A stretch of 13,003 bases of DNA from positions 1 to 13,003 of the forward strand of contig JAAMXP010003694.1 of the NCBI GenBank assembly GCA_019693395.1, read 5' to 3'. This DNA is from Ettlia oleoabundans. Lineage: Eukaryota > Chlorophyta > Chlorophyceae > Chlamydomonadales. Each line of letters opens with the position of its first letter. Position 1 is the first letter of the stretch. This document shows, in pieces, positions 1-8,061 of this stretch. Below the pieces are notes generated by a model. The model worked only from the letters and a program-made list of their open reading frames with translations. It made no database searches and was not told the origin of the DNA. Made by a program: the position numbers and the translations under genes.

Positions 1-106
1 GCACTTGCGGCTGCTTGATTTGATAATTGAGTGTATGGAGCAGCCAACCAGTGGTGGCTGACGGTGATCCACTGAGCCCATCTACTGCACCTGTTGCTTC
101 TTGCAG

Positions 107-1145
107 GACATGGGACAGCATTTCTGCATCTCTGGCGGCTTCTCCAGGCCCAGCCCCGATGGAGCAGTCCACTGGAGGCAGCAGCACCAACCTTGCAGCC
201 ATCATCGGTAAGCTTCTTGCGTTATACCACCATGGGCTTCCTCAGTCACAAAGTCGGCTGGCAGATGAGTGGGCCTGGCGGTTCCTACTGCAATGCCCAG
301 TGCATTCCATTCCAAGGCGGGTGCATCATTGACTGTGACTCGATAGAATGGCCAACAGTCAAGCAAACCGCTGTAGCTGCACTGCACACCTGCAGGCGGT
401 GTCGTCGGGGGCGTAGTGGGCGGGGTATTGGCAGCAGGACTGCTCTTCTTTTTCGTCAGGAGGCGCCGATCTAATGCCAGGGGAAGTGGGAGTATACATC
501 ACACGGGGCCCACTTCTGCAGCAGGTGGGATGCTCAGCTTTTAGTGGAATAGACAGCTTGCGGGTTTGGCTGGATTTTTTCGTGCTGCTGTCAATAGGTT
601 GTGGCACACATGACAGACAGGGCATACCCACCCAAACAACAACCCGCAGTTGGTCAATCTCGCAGTCCATCCTCTTGATGTCGCACCCTTGCTTTGCAAG
701 CCTCTGTATGCTGTTCTGCTCACTTTCAGCAAGCCGGCTGCCATGTTTCACTTCCAGGCGCCGAAGCCAAGCTGTCCATTGTGCCAGGAGTTGAGAAGCG
801 GTTTGATCTCACCGAAGTGGTTGAGGCCTCAGGCAAGGCTATCAGCCAGCAACCCTCGAACCGCCCAACACAATATTGCCGTTGGGTTGGCATGCGGTGT
901 GCCAGTCCTGACTCTGAGTGACTCTTGTGGTTCCGCCGTGCATGATATCGGACAGTGCATATTGCAACCAGCAAACTTGAGTGTACCTGCAACCTAGTTG
1001 TACCTTACCTTCTTGCATGCCTTCCTTTGATTCCGCAGGTAGCCCGCACAGCGCACGCAGGCGCGCCAGGACCGCGTTCAACAGCAGCGGCAGCCCTGTC
1101 ACGCGCAGCAGGAGCCCGCAGAAGCGGGGGCATGCAGCCACATAA
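107..1145 (+). CDS. C-terminal part of a single-pass membrane protein, paralogous in its tail to the convergent hydrolase gene (5' end outside window)
   Basis: I do not recognise the full protein because its 5' part lies left of the window. Four exons join in phase: 107-207, 396-524, 758-832 and 1039-1145 (stop TAA 1143-1145). The first visible exon gives a Ser/Pro-rich stalk. Its end and the next exon form a Gly/Val-rich transmembrane helix (AAIIGGVVGGVVGGVLAAGL...) followed by the stop-transfer motif FFFVRRRR. The third exon encodes AKLSIVPGVEKRFDLTEVVE and the last encodes GSPHSARRRARTAFN and a basic end. These last two exons match the tail of the minus-strand gene at 1606-6518 (LSIIPGVKERF..., GSPFSARRRIRTAFN), with the same phase-1 junctions. 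I infer a type I topology with a basic cytosolic tail. Whether the missing N-terminal part is also an alpha/beta hydrolase cannot be seen. The donor at 833 is GCAAGG, a GC-AG intron. The first exon (107-207) is the least certain, since its frame is also open further upstream. Confidence 0.75.
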
Positions 1146-1344
1146 CAGAGAAGCCCTGGATACTCAGTAAGCAACTCCATCACGCATACTTTGACCATGC
1201 CTCCATTGCATTAAATAACATTGTTGCCGGCCTGTGGGACAGGACCTTTGTTCAGCACCAGACTGTTATGTTAAAATTGCCATGCAACCTGCATTTGTTT
1301 CAACGCATGACTTCACTGTCAATTTATTGGATGCAATTGTTTCC

Positions 1345-1349
1345 TGTAA
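1345..1349 (+). terminator. Putative TGTAA poly(A) signal of the left plus-strand gene
   Basis: TGTAA lies 200 bases after the TAA stop at 1143-1145. TGTAA is the standard green-algal nuclear polyadenylation signal. A second copy at 1457-1461 is an alternative for the same gene. Confidence 0.5.
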
Positions 1350-1367
1350 GGAGGGTATGTCAATTAT

Positions 1368-1372
1368 TACAC
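1368..1372 (-). terminator. Putative TGTAA poly(A) signal of the minus-strand hydrolase gene
   Basis: TTACA on the plus strand reads TGTAA on the minus strand, 234 bases after the hydrolase stop at 1608-1606. I saw no other minus-strand copy between the two stop codons. It lies within 25 bases of the plus-strand gene's first signal. Confidence 0.5.
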
Positions 1373-1456
1373 GTAGAATGGGACAACAGTTGGTAACAAT
1401 CTTTGCAGAAAAAAGAGCATGGGGCATGCATGTTAGCAGAATGGCACGTAATGAAG

Positions 1457-1461
1457 TGTAA
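1457..1461 (+). terminator. Alternative TGTAA poly(A) signal of the left plus-strand gene
   Basis: This is the second plus-strand TGTAA after the stop at 1145. If it is used, the transcript would overlap the 3' end of the convergent hydrolase transcript by roughly 100 bases. Confidence 0.3.
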
Positions 1462-1605
1462 GACGGGCCGGAATAGGGGCACCTCGGCGGGATGTGCGAT
1501 AAATACAGCAGAATTGCATGTCGGCAAGCTAGCAACAAGGATAGGCACGAATAAACCAAGTCACGTATAATAGAAGGGTCGTCTGTGGGTAAAGGTGTCA
1601 TTGCG

Positions 1606-4600
1606 TCAAACTCCACCATTCTTGTGTGGGCTCCCCATCTTAGTTGGGCTCTCGTTAAAGGCCGTCCTAATGCGGCGCCTAGCACTGAAAGGACTGCCTG
1701 CAAAGGCATTGTGGAGTGCAGGTATGCTTGGTGGGATGGCAAGATTTGCTGGAACTGCACGCAGCAACTGCCGGCAGGGGGCATCTTTGCATGCAAAAGG
1801 CAGGGGACACAGGCAGCCTGCAGACATGCAACTGCTCAACATGCCATGCTTTCTGCCATTGGCAAGGCTGCCATGCTGCCGCCGAACGTTCTGCGGGCAG
1901 GCAGGGTTTTGAGCTGGTCTGTGCCTTTGCGCCACTTGCCTGTTTGCTCAACCACCTCGTACTCAAACCGCTCCTTGACCCCCGGGATGATGGACAGGCG
2001 TGCGCTGCTGCCTGCAACAGGACAACACGACGACTTTGTTACATGTTTGTGGTGGTGGGTGTGTGGGACGGCAACTCCTATGCACAGCACCCCAAGAGCT
2101 GGTTATGTTGTCGCAAGGCTCTGCTGTTTGAATCTGTTCGCTGCTTGCTGCTGGCACCCCGCTTGCCTGCTGCATGGTAGTGTGGTGGCGGCGGGTGGTG
2201 CACCGCTTGCATGGTGGCAGTGCCTAGACCCACGCCCGCCACTATAGAGCGGCGGCAACGCATGATCAGCCAGGCCAGGCAGGCTATGGAAGCTGTGAGG
2301 AAGGCGCCACCTAGTGCACCACCTGCAGCAACACAAACCACAAGCTTTCTGGGCGGCAAATGTAAACATGCTGCACAAAAATCTCCCAAACATGCTGTGT
2401 GAATGGTAAGGGAGCAAGGGAAAGCATTAACATTGTCAATGTGGCTGCTTTGCAGTCCAGTCAGTGTCACTGCACACGCACCTACGACAAGGGTGTAGGA
2501 TCTCTTCTTACTGCTGCTGTACTGCGATGCGTGCACTGGCAGCATGCGTGGGGCTTGCTTGCGAGAGTGGGGAGGGGCGGTGGTTGGGGGAAGGAGGCGG
2601 GCTGGCAGCGGGATGGACATGGGCAGCTCTTTGGACGGATCCAGCGTTAGTGCCTGCTCAACTTCTTCGGACAGCTGAAGTAGCTCCTCATCCCCCTCCG
2701 CTCCATCCATATGAGCTGCAGCTGCCGTCCTGCTGGGCTGCTCCTGCCAACCACCTGGCCTCTGCTGCCACTGCTGCCACTGGCGTTGCTCTTGTTCCTG
2801 CTTTTGCTGCTGACCTTGAGGGGATGGTTGCTGCTGTTGGGCTGACAGGGCCTCGCCGCCGGCCAATTCGTAAACCTCCATAGCCTGCCGCCTTTCCAGG
2901 GATCCAAGGGGGCTAGCTGCCACAGAATCCCCCTGAGACAGACTGGCACCAAAGTCAGCCACTGCCTCCTGCTGTTCTTCCTGCTGCTCAGGGGCGCCCA
3001 CAGGGCTGCTTGCTAACATCTCCATCTGTGTGATACCAACATCAGCAGCATCTTGGCTGATGTGCTGCGTCTGATTGGCCATCAAGGAAACAAGGGGATC
3101 CTCCAAAAGAGGGAGGAGAGGATCCTCCGTAACCGCCACAACATTCTGGCGGTACGCTGGTGGCGGCAGGCCGTACGTGTATCGTTCCAGCAGTGGCGCT
3201 ATGTCTGCCTTGCCCCTGCAGAGCACAACGGTGTACAGAGTCAGGCAGGCAGGCATGGCATAGCACGAGAAGCTGGGAGGGTCAATGCATGGTGGAACTA
3301 ACACACCAGTAAGGGCTGTTGTACATGTTTCAGGCAGCATGCACCAGAGTTGCCAGCCGGTCCGCTAATCAACAATCAACCTGCACATAAATATGCAAGC
3401 GGGCCGGCGGCAGCGATTGCAGAAAGAACCTCACACGCTGCCCGCCTCACCCAGTCTCAAACCAGGCCATTGCCACGGTGGCATAGTCTGATATGATTTC
3501 GTGGTACGCGAATGCCAAGTTCATGAGGGACCAGACCTGCGGACAAGGGGCACTACAGCTCAGGACAAGGGGCAGTACAAACACCTTGCTGTCCCGCCCG
3601 CACGGGTCAGTACAGTAGTAGGAGATCACACGATTCAATAGCAACTTATATAGCTGAGGCTCCCCCAGGCAATCAATCTGTTGAAAAAGAAGCAACGCAA
3701 AAGTACCTTGAGACAGCGATGCACACCTGCTTTGAATGCAGCAGTTGAGGCTGAACACGAGACGCAAACTAGCAGCAGCAGCAGCAGCTATGCTTGCAGC
3801 GCAGCTCATGATGCAACGTAGATGAGGATGTGGAACCGCTTACCGCTGCAACCTTGGTGTCTGTTGCCACTGTGTCATTCCACTCAGGCACGTATTGATC
3901 CCTGAAGGTGGTGAGAGGCCCCTTCAGCTCCGGCACCGCTTGCTTGAGCTGCTTAAGCCAGGGCTTGGTGGTGTACCTGCGGCGGTACACGCGGTGCAAG
4001 CAAGGCGGGCATGCGTGCATACCAGGGTGATGCCAACCACTAGGACCGGCCAGACGGGCAGCTGAAGGTGCTTTTTGTGACTGTATGGCCTATATCTGCT
4101 GCTGTTGGGAAGTCGCTTTATGTGGCTCAGCATGCACTGCGATTTCAAAAGGTTTCATTCCATCGCAACTACATGGCTCAACAAGTTGGATGGAAATTTC
4201 AAATTAAGAAAGAAAGAAACCTAGCAAGCAAGCTTGTGCACGTACCTGGGGTCATGCAGCACTGCGCCATCATCCCCCACCATGCCAATCCTTTTCAGTC
4301 CGGCAGTTATTTTGATGCTCAGCGCTGCATCAAGTCCACATAGAAGCAGTAAAAAAAGACAGTGACCAGGTTACTTTGTCTTGTTGGCGGCTGTTACCAC
4401 ACTGGAAAACCACGAGGCAAGGTGTGTGCAAACCTTCTGCCTGGCCTCACCCTTTGTAATTTGGTAGGGGTCTCGGTCGTAGAAGTAGGAGGGGTACACG
4501 ACCCTAGGGTACGCCTGCAGTGGCAAGGCAGTACAAACAACATGTGATCGAGGGCAGCTCCACAGATACACACTGAACTACTGTCGGGTGTTCCCGCCAC

Positions 4601-6518
4601 AACGCTCATCTACAGCTCGCAGCGGTAGTAACAAGCCTGCTTCTGTGACTCCTCACTGTCTTGCAGTCAGAGTGTTGGGAGCAAGTGTGTGCCAGCCGGG
4701 CTGTGCTGCCACTGTACTGCCTGAAGCACCTTGATTATCTCCACAGGGCGCCCCAGCTGGGCCAGCGCCTTGCGGCCCGCCAGGATTTTGGGCCAGGTAC
4801 TCTCATCCCGAGGCATGGCGACGTACAGGGTCGGCGGGTAGACTGCAAGCAGGGTCAGCATGCAGGTGCATTTTCGGTGGTTGTGTGCTGTTAATAAGCT
4901 ACTACGCAGAAGCGCATGCAGATATATATGCACTGGCAGTTCATTTGCTTCAATACCCTGCCTTTGTCTATTCAAAGCTGTGCAAGCACCTAAGCAGCGG
5001 CTCACCCGGCTTGACTTTTTCATAGCCCCAATCTTCAGGGTCCACCCCAAGAGCCTCAGACACCACACCGCTGAACTGTTGGTAGCATATGAGACAGGAC
5101 AACGGGAGCTTAGGATGCATACACATACACGGGTGCATATTAAAGGAAAAAATATTGAAGCACAACAGCTGGCTAGATGCACCCCAACAACTGCATCACA
5201 GGCGCATGAAACATGCAGAGTTCGCCCCCACAAATGCTACATTGCAGCACTGACGTTCAGGAAGCGGGGGATCTTAAGGATGAAGGAGGCTCCAGAAGAT
5301 ATACCCATTCCATACAGCGGCAACCCTTTCAGCCTGCAAGAGGCAGCCAAACAACAATAGCAAGGAGCTGTGCTATGTGCTTGACCGCTTCGCAGCGCAG
5401 CACTCGATAAGCTAGGGCCAGTGCACGCCCCCTTTTGGTTCCTCTTGCTGGAGCAGGTATTGGCTGCAAGCCATCTGTTTTGCCTACAATCTGTTCAAGA
5501 GGCCGATGTAGCTACCAAGCTTGCTACCCTGACCTTATGCCAAGCCCCTGCCTCTGTACCTCCCGCACCTATTCTCTGCCAGCCACTCTATCATCAGTAG
5601 CGTGACACCCTGGCTGTCCAGTGACCAGCTCCAGCAGCCAGTGTCTCGGTCGGCAGAGGAAATGGCTATCACTGCAGCACAGCCAGGCAGCAGACCAGCA
5701 CAGCAAGCACTCTTGTCAGGTTACAGCCACGGCTAGCGAAGCAGGGGCGTTCAATGCAGATTCCCAGTCGGCAGCAGGCTGACATAACGCCTTCCTGGCC
5801 CCCACACCCCTTCCTGACTTGTTCCGCTGCCCTCAGATCGGGGCAGCCCGTGCCCAGGGCTGCAGTGCTCGTCTAATAAATATTTTGGGACATAGGGCCC
5901 CACCCCTCACCTGCATATCCCCGGTTCAAGGCCTGCAGGGTGTGGGACATCTCCTCTGGCAGCCCCCGGCACTCTGGACACGCCTGACTCCTCGGAAAGT
6001 AGTTGTAACCAGAGTGGACACAGCCGTGGGTAAGCATCACAGCCCCGCGTGGTGTCGCTGGGATCTGCACACCAAGCAGAGGTCGCAAGACTTCTAATAT
6101 GCGGTGCATGGTAGCTGCAAAACAAAACAGAACAGGGCTGGCATCAGCAGCATTGCATTGCTCGCCTGGTAGTAAAAGGTGTGGTTGTGGCGGTGGTCTA
6201 TCGACGGCTTCAAGTCGGAGTAAGTGACCGTCCAGCTTGCTGCGTCTGGTTGCGTGTAAAAAAAGTGGAGGGTTGAATAGCACAAACATTGGGAGAAATG
6301 CACGGCCTCTGGCTCACTGCTGCCTGCTGCCTTGCTGCATCTCGACAAGTCAAAACCACCACTCACAGGCTCCACATTGCTGCCTGCCTCAAGTGCTGCT
6401 CATCCCCACCTGTATCCACCGCCCCGTCGGCCACACTGCCCAGAGTAAGCATTAGCATAAGAAAACCAAGCACTTGCACATGCTGAAACCCCACGCTCCA
6501 CTTTGGTGGAGCACGCAT
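1606..6518 (-). CDS. Membrane-anchored secretory alpha/beta-hydrolase-like protein, 15 exons, 723 residues
   Basis: Exons in transcription order: 6518-6410, 6245-6166, 6064-5911, 5671-5569, 5333-5255, 5075-5006, 4842-4730, 4514-4451, 4324-4246, 3976-3844, 3536-3451, 3215-2482, 2370-2167, 2011-1940, 1697-1606. They total 2172 bases and every junction is in phase. Residues 1-30 form a signal peptide (hydrophobic 14-30, likely cut after SVA). The catalytic domain spans about 40-360: LTHGCVHSG (74-82), ACPECRGLPEE (91-101), AISSADRDTGCWSWS (117-131), the nucleophile elbow GISSG with Ser161, MPRD (208-211, candidate acid Asp211) and FAYHE (337-341, candidate His340). The fold assignment comes from these motifs and their order; the substrate is unknown. 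A disordered linker follows, Gln-rich at 482-516, then a transmembrane helix (611-638), RCRR and a tail shared with the convergent gene. Sequons N57, N317 and N404 suit a lumenal or extracellular domain. The start at 6518 is chosen because it puts the signal peptide at the N-terminus; an in-frame ATG at 6680 would add 54 residues. The 5' exons are the least certain. Confidence 0.82.
2167..2370 (-). other. Transmembrane-anchor exon of the hydrolase gene
   Basis: This exon encodes residues 603-669 and contains the helix KLVVCVAAGGALGGAFLTAS plus IACLAWLIM, followed by RCRR as stop-transfer. The chosen end at 2167 uses a GC donor (GCAGCAG then GCAAGC). It was chosen because it keeps phase 1 and matches the AAG end of the equivalent exon in the left gene. 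A GT donor 10 bases further downstream (GTGCCA after AAGCGGG), also phase 1, is possible and would add three residues. Confidence 0.6.
2482..3215 (-). other. Large exon of the hydrolase gene encoding the Gln-rich linker between enzyme domain and membrane anchor
   Basis: This 734-base exon is by far the longest of the gene and encodes residues 358-601. It starts with the end of the hydrolase domain (KADIAPLLERYTYG). It continues into an acidic and Gln-rich low-complexity stretch (AQQQQPSPQGQQQKQEQE) and a Pro-rich basic segment before the membrane helix. The acceptor is CTGCAG before 3215 and the donor GTGCGT follows 2482, both of normal green-algal type. Confidence 0.8.
3771..3788. repeat. 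(AGC)6 microsatellite inside an intron of the hydrolase gene
   Basis: Six uninterrupted AGC units lie in the 307-base intron between exons 10 and 11. It does not affect the coding sequence in the model given. Nothing else of note is seen in that intron. Confidence 0.85.
4206..4219. repeat. Short AAGA microsatellite in an intron of the hydrolase gene
   Basis: AAGAAAGAAAGAAA lies in the intron between exons 9 and 10 on the plus strand (TTTC repeats on the transcribed sense strand). It is a simple repeat with no visible coding role. Confidence 0.7.
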
Positions 6519-7055
6519 GAGTTGCTCAGTTATATCCCATCGTTGATCGCCAGGCTGCACAGCAGCAGGTGGATTGGGAGCGACAAGTGGCGGGGCCGCA
6601 GCAGCGACGCAATCCTGCAACAGTGAAGCGGCCTCCATTGAAGGGCTCCCATGCGGCACTTCAACAACTGTCAAACGCAATCACGCGCGCCCCGCCGCAC
6701 CATTGTCTCCAAGTTGGCCAGTTTCGGGTGGTTGGTGATCTGTGCCCGATGGGGTTGGCAGCCCCGATGGAATGCTGCGCCTTGGACGCTGCTCAAGCGC
6801 CTCACGTCCTTGTTTGTAGCGACCTAAAGCACAAACATAGTCTGCCGGCGCCGCTGGACCCGCGAGGGGGTCTGCAACGCAGATGACGACTCTTTCCGCC
6901 CTCCACAAGGCCGGCAAGAAATTGTAGTGTCTTGAGGGTAATTTGGTGCGATCACTTTGCCCTGGCCAGCCCCAGAGCTCTCCCTCGAGGAAAATGCCCG
7001 CTTGGACACACGTGGCATGAGCCTTCCCATCCCACCACTTCACCAGTAGTTTGTG

Positions 7056-7107
7056 TCTTCAAACGGTTGTAAATGTGAGTATCTTCAAACGGTTGTAAAT
7101 GTGAGTA
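7056..7107. repeat. Perfect 26-bp tandem duplication in the divergent promoter region
   Basis: Two identical, directly adjacent 26-base units occur at 7056-7081 and 7082-7107. Each contains AAACGGTTGTAAATG, whose reverse complement carries CAACCG, a MYB-type core. The units could be duplicated transcription-factor sites or simply a replication-slippage product. They lie 538 bases upstream of the hydrolase start and about 950 bases upstream of the coiled-coil gene start. Confidence 0.9.
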
Positions 7108-7267
7108 AGGAACAGTGTCATCTCGATTTGTTGCTTGGGGTGGTTGCGAACTTGTGGGTGCGCTCCCGAATGTGCCGGGCGACCGGCCGCCTTGGAATGG
7201 GCGACAGCTTGTAGGATCGGCCCAACACCTCAATCGGCTGCTTGCTCCGCGTCTACTCGCCGGAATG

Positions 7268-7456
7268 TTATATATCACGACACCACTTCCTTTGCCGTTG
7301 AGCCGCCGTTGAGCCGCCGTCGTCGCCTTCACCCCGTGCTTTGATCGCCAGCTTGTTGGTTGCATACTGCTGCAGGTAGTCACTTGTTCTGTTAACCAGA
7401 CTTGAGAGATGGTAGCTCACGCAGTAGCTGCAGTTGGGCAGATTCTCCACGGCCAT
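7268..7456 (-). CDS. Weak candidate small gene or exon, 62 residues
   Basis: I do not recognise this protein. It opens with MAVENLPNCSYCVSYHL, which holds a C-x2-C-x3-H pattern (Cys9, Cys12, His16), and continues with LVNRTSDYLQQYATNKLAIK. It ends in a Lys/Arg-rich stretch. The first 45 codons end mostly in G or C, as in the surrounding real exons, and this is the main reason to list it. Against it are the short length, the lack of a known domain and the position inside a promoter region. A donor-like GTGAAG after about codon 46 means it could also be an exon of a larger gene. The 11-bp tandem repeat lies within its 3' half. Confidence 0.2.
   Translation of the reverse strand: MAVENLPNCSYCVSYHLSSLVNRTSDYLQQYATNKLAIKARGEGDDGGSTAAQRQRKWCRDI
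7297..7318. repeat. 11-bp tandem duplication GTTGAGCCGCC x2
   Basis: Two perfect adjacent copies lie in the non-coding divergent region, followed by a related GTCGTCGCC. It is a small GC-rich repeat with no assigned role. Confidence 0.8.
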
Positions 7457-8061
7457 TACCTCTGCTACTGGCAGCGGACCGGGTGAACAATGCCGGGGCT
7501 CTCCTTTTTCCGTCGGTCCGAGCTATCGCCCCCTTCCGCAGCCATTCACTGTTGCCAGGCCATGTCCGCTCAAGCCCCTGTGAGAGCAGCTGGGTGCCTC
7601 GTTCAAACAACACAAACAAACACAACAAAAAACTTGCAAATGCGACATGCGAGCGTAGTCTGGCTATTTAGCAGGCAGAACAGTCCAAGAGCGTGCGGCG
7701 CTGGAGGTAGTAGCAGCGCCAGGCTTGCTTGATAACCAGCAAGGCAGCAATGTTGCATGCTTGCACATCAACCCGTTGGTTGCAACTGGAATGCGGCTTA
7801 CTGGCCAGTCCTCCTGCATGTTCAGACTTCATTATGCAAGCACCCAACCCATCCCAACCCCACCAGGTCAGCGTAGCGCCAGGTCAGCTAACTTCTCACT
7901 CACCGGGAACCGCTCAGGAAGGCCAATGTCCCCATGTACGCGGCACAACAATTGGGCGCCGGGCAATAAGTGAGGTCGGACACTTACTTTACGTTCTGCC
8001 CACCAGTACTGTCAGTCTACCTGAAAGCCTCTCCACTGAAACCATTCATCCGGCACGAACT

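Larger units (their letters stand above)
1146..1605. other. Intergenic region between two convergent genes, holding both 3' untranslated regions
   Basis: This 460-base stretch separates the stop codon of the left plus-strand gene from the stop codon of the minus-strand hydrolase gene. No conserved coding sequence is seen in it. The central part is more A+T-rich than the flanking exons, as is common in 3' untranslated regions. It contains TGTAA motifs on both strands, listed separately. Confidence 0.75.
6519..8061. promoter_or_regulatory. Divergent 5' region between the hydrolase gene and the coiled-coil gene
   Basis: About 1.5 kb lies between the start codons of two genes that point away from each other, so it should contain both promoters and 5' untranslated regions. 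I see no recognisable domain in any frame and no clear TATA box that I would defend. It holds a 26-bp tandem duplication (7056-7107), an 11-bp tandem duplication (7297-7318) and one weak minus-strand small-gene candidate (7268-7456). The frame leading into the coiled-coil gene's ATG is open back to about 7750, so an N-terminal extension is possible. Confidence 0.55.

Noticed and set aside
1606..1697. RRIRTAFN in the hydrolase tail resembles the N-terminal arm of homeodomains
   Set aside because: Only a few residues match, no helices follow, and the stretch is in a 29-residue tail that ends the protein.
1585..2247. 220-residue plus-strand frame
   Set aside because: It lies antisense to the last exons and introns of the hydrolase gene and has no recognisable domain.
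2078..3340. Single continuous 420-residue minus-strand frame
   Set aside because: It contains real exon sequence from 3215 to 2482 and part of the membrane exon, but reads through three splice sites. The spliced model joins in phase on both sides and keeps the hydrolase and tail continuous.
3537..3843. Possible extra exon in the minus-strand intron (frame containing IDCLGEPQLYKLLLNR)
   Set aside because: Exons 10 and 11 join directly in phase 0 and give the expected continuous sequence before FAYHE. Adding this stretch would disrupt the domain.
4667..5233. 188-residue minus-strand frame
   Set aside because: Only its 4842-4730 part is an exon. The rest is intron, or runs through exon 6 in the wrong frame.
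6166..6245. Alternative frame of hydrolase exon 2 (SKLDGHLLRLEAVDRP), joined to an acceptor at 6114 through a phase-1 GC donor
   Set aside because: The phases also fit, but codons in this frame mostly end in A or T. The chosen frame (SWTVTYSDLKPSID...) ends mostly in G or C and joins smoothly to IPATPRGAVMLTHGC. It remains the main alternative for the 5' end.
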